This document shows positions 21,663 to 33,005 of a stretch of 64,000 nucleotides of DNA, in pieces. A program made the position numbers and the translations under genes. The DNA comes from Dactylis glomerata (taxonomy: Eukaryota; Streptophyta; Magnoliopsida; Poales; Poaceae). The stretch spans positions 1,474,239-1,538,238 of the forward strand of contig QXEO01000243.1 of assembly GCA_007115705.1 (NCBI GenBank), given 5' to 3'. The stretch's first letter is position 1, and each line of letters starts with the position of its first letter. The notes below the pieces were generated by a model. That model made no database searches and was not told the origin of the DNA. It worked only from the letters and a program-made list of their open reading frames with translations.

Positions 21663-23677
21663 TCATGCCTCTTCCTTTTGGCGCATGAGTTCAACGATGC
21701 TGGAAGCTTTCCTTTTTGCACGCTCTGTGCCGGTTTCTGAGAGCTCCTTGAGTGCATCTTCCGCTCCAGCTGCCTTTGCAGCCCTGATTTGCTCAGCATC
21801 GGCAGAACAAAGAGACCATAGAATGGCTGCAGCGTTCTCTCTATTGCGAGGAGACCCAGTTCTGATGACCTCGACAAGTGGGGGCATTGGCTCTGATTGT
21901 GTGATTACAGCCTTGCCTTCTGGGTTACCGGCAAGAATTGCCAAAAGAGTGAGAGCCTCATCAATCATTCCCCCGGTAGGATCCACCAAGAAGTTCATCA
22001 GATGGATTATGATTCCAGCTTGCACCGCGCGGACCTTATTGCCCTGGTATATGCACAAGTTAAAAATTGCCGTTGCTGCATCTTTCTTGCCTCTTGGGCT
22101 GCCATCACACAGAAGATTGATGAGTGGAGGTATAGCACCAGCGGCACCAATAGCTACTTTGTTCTCATCCACAACTGACAGGCTAAATAGTGTGGCTGCT
22201 GCATTCTCTCTGGCTTCCATACTCCCGGTTTTGAGCACTTCAACAATCTTAGGGATAGCATCGGAGTCCACGATGCTTGCCTTATTGTTCTCGTGGATGG
22301 AGAGATTAAGGAGTGCCGTGACAGCGTGTTCCTGCGTTCTTGGATCAGAAGAGGAGAGCAGATTGACCAGCAAGGGAATCGCTCCCGCTTCAGCAATGCA
22401 TATCCGGTTGTTGACGTTTCTCTTTGCGAGCAACCGGATCTCCCCTGCAGCTGCCCGCTGCTCGTCCTGGTTCCCACTCCGCAGCCTACTCATCAGCGAG
22501 ACCAGACCAGCATGGTCATAGTCTGAACTTTTCACCGCTTTCTTATCATGGGAATTGGCTTTGTTCTTGGGAAGCTCTATACCGTTGGCTTCACACCACT
22601 GCGCAATCAGGCTTTTGAGGACAAAGTTTGGGGTGAGGGAAGTATGCGTGAGGGGCAGCTGCGTCTTAGGGCAGGTCTTGTGCCCGGAATCAAGCCACTT
22701 CTGGATGCAGGATCGCTCGTACGTCTGAAAATAAGAAGACAACGATCATTAGAATGTGCTTGCAGAGGAACGACTAGCAGTGTCGCATAGGAATAATCCA
22801 ATTAAATGTACCTGGCCGCTGGAGACGATGACGGGGTCTTGCATCAGCTCGAGCGAAATGGGGCATCTGAATTCGTCCGGGATGATCGGAGACCTATGCT
22901 TTATAGAGGAAGACCTGCCGCCGAGAGCCTCGGCCGCGGGCTCCTGAGTGATGACGCAGTCCTTGAGCTTCTTGAGCAAGGACGACATCTCGTCAACGCA
23001 CCCATCAGGCTCGCCCCCGCTGGAAATGACCATCTCGTGCAGAGCCACAGACTCTTTCTTCATGTCCGCCATGGTCTCCAGCTGCAGCTTCTCCGAGACC
23101 CTCCCCAGGAGCGCGGGGAAACAGGGCTTGTCGCCGCTGAGCGCCCAGGCCAGGTCCCTGGCGAGCTGCGCGTCCGGCGGGTCCGCCGTGGCCCTCGCCG
23201 CCGCCCGCTTGAACTGGGAGTGCACGAGCGCGACCTGCTCCTGCACCTCCTCGGGCATGTCGAATGAGTTGTAGGGAAGCTGGTCCAGCGCCGCCTGGAT
23301 CTGCCTGTTCACGCCGGCAAACTCGCGGAGGAGCCCGTCCCGGCCTCGCGTGGCCTGCGTGGTTGGGGAGGGGGTTGAATTGGGTAAACAAATGGAGGAA
23401 TCGTCGGAGTCTGGTGGTGGTGGTGGTGGTGGTAGAAGGAGGGGGGGTTGGAATATACCTGGTAGATCTTGCTGCCGTGGTGGACGGACTGGAGGAGGTC
23501 GCGCGCGGCGCGGAGGGCGTCGGCGAGAGGGGTCGAGGAAGCGGAGGCGGAGGACGGGTCGTCGAGGAGCGGGGCGAGCAGGCGGACGCGGCGCGCGAGG
23601 TCGCCGCAGACGCGGCGCAGGGGGCCCCGCGGCTCCGGGAGCGCGGCGATCTCGGCGGCCACCGTCGCGGCGGCCAT
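21663..23677 (-). CDS. PUB12: U-box/ARM-repeat E3 ubiquitin ligase (PUB12/SPL11-like), 607 aa, three exons
   Basis: Exon 1 is 23459-23677 (73 codons), exon 2 is 22812-23354 (181) and exon 3 is 21663-22724 (353 plus stop). Both introns are phase 0 with GT-AG ends (104 and 87 bp). The N-terminal 230 residues are the helical U-box N-terminal domain seen in plant PUBs (LREFAGVNRQIQAALDQLP). The U-box spans about 233-306 (DEFRCPISLELMQDPVIVSS, then TYERSCIQKWLDSGHKTCP) and is split by intron 2. The remainder is a run of armadillo repeats (NKASIVDSDAIPKIVEVL, NKVAIGAAGAIPPLINLL and so on). U-box proteins recruit a ubiquitin-charged E2 and the ARM repeats bind substrate; SPL11-type members restrain cell death and immunity. 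The length fits the roughly 610-residue rice PUB12 type better than the longer SPL11; this rests on memory. The ATG at 23677 is chosen because the upstream in-frame ATG at 23716 has no family support. Confidence 0.92.
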
Positions 23678-25199
23678 GGCGGATGGGGCGAGGTTTGGGG
23701 AGGAGAGAAAGGTCAATGGAAATGCAATGGCGAGGGCCGACTAAGCTACGCGGTTGCTCACTTTCTCTGTCATGCTGCGACGCAGTGGTGTCGTCCGATG
23801 CGGATCCAAAGGCTCACAACTCGTTCTCGCGGTCAAAATTATCATTTCCGCGGTCTACGTAACGGAATTAAGCGTTGGCGAGCGAACCTTCCTCTTTCCC
23901 CGCCATCACCCATGTCTTCTTCCTTCCTTTCTAATAGGGCAAACACCAATTGCGGCCCCTCGCTTCATGATGTCATATCTATTCATTGTTTTTTGAAGGA
24001 CAGGTCAGCTTTATTGATCAAGGCAAAACACAATTGTACTCGTTTTCAAAAAAAAAAAACACAATTGTGCTTTGACTACTCCCTTCATACTAAAGCTGGG
24101 CAAAACTCTGGCCGGGCCAGGCTTCAGACCGGGCCGGGTTGCCCATGCCCATGTTTGCTTCACATCTTAGTCCTCTAAGTGGGAACGGGTAGCCCACGGC
24201 ACCGCCAGGCCTATCGCATCTATTTTGCTAAGTGGACACCTACGGGACATAAGAAAAAGCCAAGAACGGAAGCGGTCTAATCGCAATTGTCGACACTGCC
24301 GCATCGCGTCCAACTTCCATGATGATTTGGCACCATGCTCGGAGGAACTACCCACAAGATCGATGCCAAGCTTCACGAACGCGATGGAGCGCCGCAGAAA
24401 GCTAGACGGCTCGTAATCATTATCTTGATTGTGATACAAATGGGCAGAAGCGGATGCCACAAAATCAACAAGTAGTTACATGGGGTGTCCCACGGCGTCC
24501 CATTAATTGTTTACGGGTACACGCGGTCACCCCATGGACACCTGTGGACATGCACACTTACAGGGTTACACGCACCACACTCACACTTGCCTAGTGCGGT
24601 GACCCAGCACACCATTGCATGTTAGTGCGCAAGTCGTTGACATAACACTAATGGAACACTGTCTTACTAGTATCACATCCCTCAGAGTGGTACAACAGAA
24701 ACATCACAGGTCCAAGGTAGGTCTATGGGATTACATATTTCATCCTACAGAAGATCTAGAACCTCCTCAACACATAAAGCTTTAGTTCTAGCAATTGAAA
24801 TCGGAAAAGAAGTACAACTAAAGGATTAACAAAAACTAGAGCTACAACTAATGCAGTTGTCTTACTACTGCTGCTATAGATCTACTCTAACTACTTATGT
24901 TCTAGGATTAGGGAATTTGACTCCCCTTCTACTCTTATTCTAGGTTTCCACCAAGCTTGATATAGTTGTTGACTTCATTGATAGCTTCCACCTTTGATCA
25001 AATACTTCTTCTTCATCTTCGGTTCATTGGGATTGCCTCCTTCTGATGCCTCCAATCTAAGCAAGGGGTTTAGAGAGAGTGGGGTGAGTAACGAGCGTTA
25101 CCCAGCAAGTTCTAAGGGAAATAAGGTGTTTCATGCACTATCTATAGCCTTATATCAAAGCGTCGTTTGGCAATGCAAGTTTGTTATAAACATTTCTTC
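23678..25199. other. Intergenic region upstream of the U-box gene
   Basis: The first few hundred bases should be the promoter of the U-box gene. No convincing gene: the plus-strand open readings at 23264-24178 overlap GC-rich exon 1 and are shadows. From about 24480 the sequence looks repetitive, but I could not find paired termini. Confidence 0.45.
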
Positions 25200-26664
25200 A
25201 AGAGGTTGATTTTATTCAGAAAAGTTGTGGATGTTAGCCTTCACATGTTGATTAGAGCTTAGCTAGATCTCCTTTCCTGCCACGTTCGCAATTCCCTTAG
25301 TTCCTCGGAACAAGGAGTGACAAGCCACAATTTGATACACTCTGCAGAGATGCGTTGCTTTACCCATGAGAGATTTTATCCTTGTTGCACAACCGGGCGT
25401 ACTTTCCCATCCATACACTTTGGTATGGGGCCCAGTATAAGATCCAATCCAATCACTGCCCTTTCTTCACGACCCTGCATGCCCACCCTTTTGCTTCGCC
25501 CCGTAGGATCTTTATTATTTAATTCCCTCGACCCCGCAAGCCCATGGTGCCCTCCAGGCCCTTATCCAATAGGGGCACCTGGGGTTAATGGGATCCCCTC
25601 CGGGAGGGGCCCATTTAGGGTGGGCTGCTCATTTAATCAAATAAATAATGTTTTATTAATATTAATTCATTAATTAATATCAATTACTTTATTATTTAAT
25701 TTCCTCAACACTTTGAAACCATTTCGGAATCTTTCGAACGACTTTCAAACTATATGGGAATTTTTCCATCTCTCTTCTATCAACACTCCAATGTTTTCAA
25801 ATATAACCAAAACCATCTTAAACATCTTTGATCCCTTAAGCGTGTTACCCAATGGTTCGAGAACACTCCAAACATTACCGAGAACTCTCTCCAGTAAATG
25901 ATCATCATGGAGACCTGGAGGGCCATAATTATCCCTGTGCATTATACGAAGATCTTTTGTTGTTGAACCATAAACATTGATGTCCTATCCCTTTGTTTAA
26001 TTGATACAATAAAAAGTCCAAGATCTGATCGTCGGTATCATCATACCTCGTTCAATTCGTTACCGACATTTTGCTACTTAACTCGTTCCGTGATATTCCA
26101 TCCACGTGACCTAGTCACATGCTACGCAGCTTCGGATGCAATCTCACCGAGTGGGCCCAGAGTATCTTTCTGTCATGCGGAAGAACAAATCCCGCTCTTG
26201 GTGGATACGCCTCAACATACTCCACTGGAGTACCTGAAGGCACATTTTCAGTCACCCTTCAACGGAAATGATGGTTGATGCAATCAAAGCAGCCGCTGGA
26301 AGTAGTGATTAGATATGACCTCACAGTGTAAGGATTAGGTTACAATGCTTTCTTATTATCGCAACATGAATATCATGACACGACTGTGTTGTAGTACTAA
26401 TGTTTGGGTATGTCCATCACGACATTATCTTAATGGCATGATTTCATTGTCAATTGTCATAAATGCTCCATGATCTGGAAACCTCGATCATCAGTTGCCC
26501 AATGAACTAGTAATTAGAGGATTACTAGGGACTCTGTTTCATTTAATACCACACCTATATCAACGTTTCCAATTGATATAGTTATATCACAATATTAAAC
26601 TTATTATGAACTAATGAGATATGCAAATAAACCCTTCATTATTTTCCTCTAGGCATATCTCCTT
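25200..26664 (-). repeat. Strongly diverged Copia-type LTR (BARE/Angela-like), minus orientation
   Basis: The reverse strand starts TGAAGGAGATATGCCTAGAGG at 26664 and continues with TCTGGGCCCACTCGGTGAG, CACGGAACGAGTTAAGTAG, GGTATGATGATACCGACGAT and AAAGATCTTCGTATAATG, in the order I know from Triticeae BARE/Angela-type LTRs, which begin TGTTGGAGATATGCCCTAGAGG-like. The match is from memory. The left end is uncertain and no target duplication was found, so it may be a fragment rather than a solo LTR. Confidence 0.6.
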
Positions 26665-27289
26665 CAAAGGCGGGCTAGACTCTAGTGAGGGGGAACTTTA
26701 GTGTTGGGAGAGTGGGGGTGTGGGGTTGTCGGTGCCAAAGAAGAAGGAGCATGGCTTAGAGGGATGGTTGGGTGGCGAGGAACCAACGGAGGAGAATCGT
26801 TTGGTAGGTAGGGTAGTTAGGATTGCTTGTTTCATATCAAGCTTAGAGTATGCATCTTGGGCCTTTTTGTGTAGTGTTATCTCCAACGTCTTCCAGGAAT
26901 AATATCTTCATATTTGGATAACTCTAAAGATTGAGTAATGTAAGACTTTGAGTGGGGGTCTTTGTTATGTTTAGTGTTGCTTTAGAGTTCTTGTGTGCCT
27001 CATCTGTGGGCATGCTTTATGCTAAATGTTCTGGTTTAAGCATGCCCTTTGGCTTGATTTCTTCATGCAATATCAAAATTTGGAAGGGTCAAGAGCATCA
27101 TAGAATTTATTTAGGCTTTTTTTTGTGTCTTGAGTTGTTCTTCAGTCAATATTGCGTCTACATGTTTGGGTGTCTTATGTAGTGATGCTTTGATGTTTCT
27201 TATAGTCTCTTGAGGCACACCCTTTACATTTGATACGCTGGCTTTAGGGGATTGACTCATGAAAGTATTGCAAGATTGTGGTGGGTCAC
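26665..27289. other. Unassigned sequence left of the LINE fragment
   Basis: Short open readings only. It may include further 5' LINE sequence that is too decayed to read, but nothing in it supports a specific call. Confidence 0.4.
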
Positions 27290-27496
27290 CATGTACATGT
27301 GGATGATCCAAATGTCAGGAACACTTTTTTGCGAATTCTAGATAACACATATCAGTCCCTTAATCGTGTTATTGTTGATAACATATATCCAAAACTCACT
27401 AGGAGGGCATCAGATGCACTTTCAGGTTTCCTTTGGAACAATGATGAAAGTGCAGTTGGAGGGAAGTGTTTGGTGCGCTAGGCATTAATTTGTAGA
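27290..27496 (+). pseudogene. LINE (non-LTR) ORF2 fragment, left part
   Basis: The reading NTFLRILDNTYQSLNR ... GFLWNNDESAVGGKCLVR matches the post-RT region of plant L1-type LINEs (RGFLW...GGxCLVxW), with a TAG at 27479-27481 where the motif expects Trp. The frame then continues ALICR into the target duplication GTAGA, where a solo LTR interrupts it. The other half resumes at 61630 in the same frame. Confidence 0.75.
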
Positions 27497-27939
27497 TGAA
27501 AGTTCATGGAGCCCCCATGTGTGGTTTTGGTAATTAATGACAATCCATATAGACTAATGGTTGCATTGAGTTATATTTGTAGGACTTGTCTGTAGACAAT
27601 GCTTGAACCATATGTTGGTTTCAAGGTTGTATGAAGATAGAAATAAAGAAGATTATGTGATGACTAAGGTGTTATTCAAGGAGTGATCCAAAGATTGGTC
27701 ATAAGGGAGTTGAGCCTATATCGAGTGTGTCTTGAAGAATAAGATTGAGTGAGCTCTCATGTGTATCTTCAAGACACCTTCATTACAGAGAAAGAATGAT
27801 TGATCAAGTCAAAGTGCAAGTTTAAGATAGTCATCTAGAAGATATCATATGCTTGAAGCTCGGAGTCCATTTGGTGATAATGGACATATGAAGATATTTC
27901 TACTATAGTCTCTCCCATAGTGGAGTATGGGGGAGCAAT

Positions 27940-29556
27940 TGATATGTCGTAAACATATCTATAATTTTTGATGCTCCATGCTTGTTTTACACCATTTGCT
28001 TTGTGTTTTGTTTACACTTTGTTGCATTTTTATGCATTTTCTGGAACTAACCTATTAACGAGATGCCACAGTGCCAGTTCCTGTTTTCTGTTGTTTTTGT
28101 GTTTCAGAAAAGTTACACAGGAAATATTATCGGAATAGGACGAAATGAAAGCCAAAGTTCCTATTTACCAAACACAAAGATAGAGTCCAAAGGAGAGACG
28201 GAGGGGGGCTAGAGGGCAGCCGCACCATAGGGTGGCGCGGGCCACCCCCTGGCCGCACGACCAGGTGGTGTGGACCCCTGGTCCACCCCCTGACATCGCC
28301 CTTCCGCCTATAAATTCCCTTCGACAGGAAAACCCAAAAAGGGACGAACACTTTTCCATGAAACATACTACAAGCCGCCGCCATCGTTGTCCCAAGATCG
28401 GGAGGGTCTAGAAGCTCTTCCCGGCACCCTACCGGAGAGGGGAATCATCACCAAAGGCCTTCTTCATCACCATGCATGCCTCTGGAGTGATGCGTTAGTA
28501 GTCTACCTTGGACTATGGGTCCATAGCAGTAGCTAGATGGTTCTCTTTTCCTCCATGTGCTTCATGTCTAGATCTTGTGAGCTACCTATCATGATCAAGA
28601 TCATCGTTATGTAATTCTACATGTCGTGTTTGTTGGGATCCAATGAATATTGAGTACTATGTCAAGTTGATTGTTGATTTATCATGTCTATATTATTTAT
28701 GATCTTGCATGCTCTCCGTTGCTAGTAGATATCTTGGACGAGTAGATGCTAGTGACTCCAAGAGGGAGTATTTATGCTCGATAGTGGGTTCATGCCTCTA
28801 GTAATCTGGGAGAGTGACAATAACTTCTAAGGTTGTAGATGTGTTGTTGCTACTAGGGAGAAAACAACAATCTCTTGTTCAAGGACATTTGTATTGTTTA
28901 CATTACACACTTTGCTTAAGGCGATAATCTGTTGCTTGCAACTTAATACCCAAGGGTTATTCAGATGATATCCTGTGGGTGGATTATTAGTCATAGATGC
29001 AGTTTGGATTACGGTCTATGTATTATGTTGTAATGCCCAAGTGAATCTCATAGTGATCTTCATGACATGTACATGCAATGTTATGCATTCTTTATTCTGT
29101 CAATTGCCCAACTGTAATTTGTTTACCCAGCATGTTATTTCTTTATGGAGAGACATCTATAGTGAATTGTGGACCCCGGTCCATTCTTTTACATATATAT
29201 TACCATCTACTTCAAGCACCGTTTACTTTCCGCAAGTATTATTTATTAACTTACTGTAAACAAATAACCTTTTCCACATGATACATTTAATCCTTTGTTT
29301 TCAACAAACCAGTGAGATTGAAAACCTCACTGCAAGTTGGGGCAAAGTATCTTGGTTGTGTTGTGTGCAGGTTCCACGTTGCTTCTGGCGCCGGTAGTGC
29401 GCCCTGCCAAAAGTCAGTTAGCATCAACCTTCAGAAGTGGTTTCTTTCTCCTACTAGTCGATTAAACCTTGGTTTCTTACTGAGGGAAAACTTACTATTG
29501 TGCTCATCATACCTTCCTCTTGGGGGTTCCCAACTGGTAGTCAAGTCTACGCACCA
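27940..29556 (+). mobile_element. Nest level 2: solo LTR 1 (1617 bp)
   Basis: Starts TGATATGTCGTAAACATATC and ends GTCTACGCACCA, flanked by GCAAT on both sides (27935-27939, 29557-29561). It shares order and sequence with solo LTR 2 (GGTCCATAGCAGTAGCTAGATGG, TGTGGACCCCGGTCCA, CTTGGTTGTG). Gypsy-type 5-bp target duplication. No coding region. Its first 200 bp also resemble the ends of elements Y and Z, so those families are related at the LTR start. Confidence 0.9.
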
Positions 29557-30757
29557 GCAATCCGCAAGACTTCACCGAGTAAGTGCAATTAACAAAGGTG
29601 TTCCAGCTTGAGAAGATCAAGATCATCATTATCTAACTCAAGTGGATTATGCTCAAGGAAAATGTATGATCTTGATAGGGTTTCTTTCTTACGGGTCTCA
29701 TGATGTTAGTTGTGAGATCGGGTTTTAGGATAGATAGCCGTACTATCAAGAGGGGCTCTCGAGTGAGTAACTTAGTCGTATCGTTTAGAGGGAGCTCAAA
29801 CCTCTGCATACTTGGCATAATCTTTCTTAGTTCTTAATTGGATTTTATCCATGTGAGGTTCTAGATCTTGTGGTTATTTCCATGACAAGCTCTGATACGT
29901 CTCAAACATATCTATAATTTTTGATGCTCCATACTTGTTTATACACCATTTGCTTTGTGTTTTGTTATACTTCGTGGCATTTTTATGCATTTTTCGGAAC
30001 TAACCTACTAATGAGATGCCACAGTGCCAGTTTCATGTTTTCTGCTGTTTTTGTATTTCAGAAAAGTTACATAGGAAATATTCTTGGAATTGGATGAAAC
30101 AAAAGCCGAACCTCCTATTTTTACCGAAGCTTTGCGAAGACCGAAGATGAGACGGAGGGGGCCAGGAGCCGGGCTCACCACAGGGCGGCGCAGCCCAGCC
30201 CCTGGCCGCGCCACCCCATGGTGAGACCGCCTGGTCCCACCTCTGACGATGCCCTTTCGCCTATAAAGTCCCCTCGATGGGAAAAACCTAAAGGACGGAT
30301 CTCTTTTCCACGAAACATACCGCAAGCCGCCGCCGTCATCGTCGCGAGATCGGGAGGATCCAGGAGCTCTTCCCGGCACCCTGCCGGAGGCCTTATCCAC
30401 CACCATGGTCGCCTCCGGAGTGATGTGTGAGTAGTCTATCTTGGACTACGGGTCCATAGCAGTAGCTAGATGGTTGTCTCCTCCACCTTGTGCTTCATGT
30501 TTAGATCTTGTGAGCTGCCCTACATGATCAAGATCATCTTTATGTAATCATACATGTTGTGTTTGTTGGGATCCGATGAGTATTGGTACTATGTTAAGTT
30601 GATGAGCTGATTATATATCTTATGTTATCTCTATGTTGTTTATGATCTTGCATGCTTTTCGTTGCTAGTAGCTATCTTGGCCGAGTAGATGCTAGTAACT
30701 CCAAGAGGGAGTATTTATGCTCGATAGTTGGGTTCATGCCTCTATTTAATCGGGGGG

Positions 30758-31092
30758 TGACAAGGGTATAGACAGTAGAGCCCGTCAGTTGAGTACCCCT
30801 GAGGCCCGTTAAGCTAGGCCCAGTTATAACACTAGTCAAAATACGAGTTCATGTCGTATATCGATATTGTAATCTATATCGGATCCCTCCCGATCCTTGA
30901 GACCTGGGCACCTATATATAGGGGCCAGGAGAGGACGGTGAGGGACAGATCGAAAGCAAGCCAGGTTTACTCCCCACGTTTACTTTCGATACACACCTTG
31001 TTTGACTGATTTTACCTTTGAGTTCATCCGATGCCCTATCTCCCCGATCTTAAGTCCTCCATCTAGGACATTTGTCGAGTTAACCCTCGTCA
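30758..31092 (+). repeat. 5' LTR of element X
   Basis: 335 bp, TGACAAGGGTATAGACAG ... CCCTCGTCA, with TATATATA at about 30913-30920. Confidence 0.95.
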
Positions 31093-31570
31093 ATTGGCGC
31101 CGACCGTGGGGACTCTGGGCATTGGAATCATAAATTCGACGGCTTTTTCGCTTTCAGCCAACAGCAGTCCAGAAGTCGACAAAATCTAGATGCCCTTCGA
31201 AACCGTCAATTTTCAACCTCACCAGTCAAGTTTCACGCAAGTATTCGAGAGCATGGATCAAGATATGAATTTGACGATTGGAATTCTAAACTTTCGCGTC
31301 GGATCACTAGATTTGATTTGCCTTTCAGATCCGGCGAAATCGAGTCCGTTGGCAAGCAAGTGCAAGGCAGAAACAACATCAGAATCGTCAGAGGGCTCTT
31401 CCAGCGAAGTAAATTCGCCGGTCAGCTTCATGGAAATAGAAACAGAAAAAGGAAAATTCGCAGAAGGCGACGAAACCACGGGAAACTTCGACTTAGAGGT
31501 ACAACTCAAAGATCTGATGATCAGCCATGACGATACTTCAGATAAATCAATGGACACCTGGAAGACAGGG
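31093..31570 (+). pseudogene. gag N-terminal part of element X
   Basis: Matches the gag start of X' (39772 onward) but the start codon reads ATA instead of ATG (about 31130), and a TAG follows within about 20 codons. The later part (ETTSESSEGSSSEVNSPVSF, DKSMDTWKTG) is readable to 31570, where element Y interrupts. The rest of gag resumes at 43057. Confidence 0.85.
31095..31112 (+). promoter_or_regulatory. Primer-binding site of element X
   Basis: TGGCGCCGACCGTGGGGA two bases after the LTR, identical to the site in elements A and X'. Confidence 0.8.
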
Positions 31571-33005
31571 TGATGTCTACGCACGCGTCTGTTCTTGTAG
31601 ACAGTGTTGGGCCTCCAAGTGCAGAGGTTTGTAGAACAGCAGCAAGTTTCCCTTAAGTGGATCACCCAAGGTTTATCGAACTCAGGGAGGAAGAGGTCAA
31701 AGCTATCCCTCTCAAACAACCCTGCAATTACGATACAGAAAGTCTCTTGTGTCCCCAACACACCCAATACACTTGTCAGATGTATAGGTGCACTAGTTCG
31801 GCGAAGAGATAGTGAAATACAAGTAGTTGTGATGATTATAAGTAGTAAACGCGATCTAAAATAAAAATGGCAGCAAGCAAACATGTAACAAAACAGGAAG
31901 TAAACGGTGTGCAAAGCTTGGAAACAAGGCCTAGGGATCATACTTTCACTAGTGGACACACTCCCAACAAATATAACATAATTCAACCAATAGATACTAT
32001 CATCAATATGCAACTCAAAACAATTCTCCAATGGAAAATGAACACTAATCATGCGTAGGGCTACGAAGCACTCCTCAAAGTCCGTATGTACCCAAACTAG
32101 ATTGTCCCACACTATCACCGTGAACGCACTAGATAGTTCCAACAAACACCAACAATTCATAGAGACATTAACCAAAAAGATACACATGATGCACACACTA
32201 GTCACCTCTACACCATGATACGAGGTATCTCCGGAGAGTATAATAATTAAGCATAGGAGTAGCATAATATCTGAATAATAACATCTACCAATTCAACTAG
32301 ATACAAAGCTCACGATCACATAAAGATCACATCATGGGAGATAGAGGTGAACCACATAGCTACCGGTAGAGCCCTCAGCCCCGGGGGAGAACTACTCCCT
32401 CCTCATCATAGGAGACAGCAAGGTTGATGGAGATGGCGGTGAGGTCGATGGAGACGGCGGAGACGGCGATGGAGCCCGATGGAGATGGCTCCGGGGGCAC
32501 TTCCCCATCCCAGCAGGGTGCCGGAGCAGAGACTTCTGTCCCCCGAAATTTGGCTTCGATGGCGGCGGCGCTGCGGAACTGTTCTGGAAATTTCGCCGAC
32601 TCCCCTAGGGTTTTCCGTCCCGAGGCTTTATATAGGCGAAGGGGCGTCGTCAGGGGGCTGCCAGGGCACCCTCACACGTAGGGGGCGCGGCCAGGGCCTG
32701 GGCCGCGCCGCCCTGGTGTGTGGGGCCCTCGTGGCCCCACTCCGCCTCCTCTTCGGTTCTCTGGAAGCTTCGGTGAAATTCTGGGCGACTAGCTTTGGTT
32801 TCGTCCAATTCCGAGAATATTTCCTGTTTAACTTTTCTGAAACACAAAAACAGCAAAAAACAGGGAACTGGCACTGTGGCATCTTGTCAATAGGTTAGTT
32901 CCGGAAATCGCATAAAAACGCCACAAAGTGTAACGAAACACAAGGCAAATGGTGTAAAAACAAGCATGGAGCATCAAAAATTATAGATACGTTTGAGACG
33001 TATCA
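31571..33005 (-). repeat. 3' LTR of element Y (1435 bp)
   Basis: The minus strand begins TGATACGTCTCAAACGTATC and ends AGACATCA. A GCCTATATAAAGCC TATA box lies at about 32630. Same family as the LTRs at 53118 and 58462. Confidence 0.93.

Noticed and set aside
21685..22521. 278-codon plus-strand reading
   Set aside because: Exact shadow of the ARM-repeat exon on the other strand; the minus-strand protein has the real domains.
23264..24178. 304-codon plus-strand reading overlapping the U-box gene start
   Set aside because: It is antisense to GC-rich exon 1 and its promoter, has low-complexity Gly/Arg composition, and no domain.
24961..26664. Attempt to call a complete solo Copia LTR with TSD
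   Set aside because: A TGTTGA at about 24967 could be the left end, but the flanks do not match AAGGC on the right, so only a fragment is reported.
31258..32265. 335-codon minus-strand open reading, and its near copy at 38460-39326
   Set aside because: Both lie mostly in the LTRs of element Y and run into element X or gag sequence; the same text in Z's LTRs is broken. They are chance readings through LTR sequence.
29893..33005. Shared TGATACGTCTCAAAC starts taken as one element with LTRs at 29893 and 33005
   Set aside because: They are in opposite orientation, of different LTR families beyond the first 200 bp, and each has its own target duplication.
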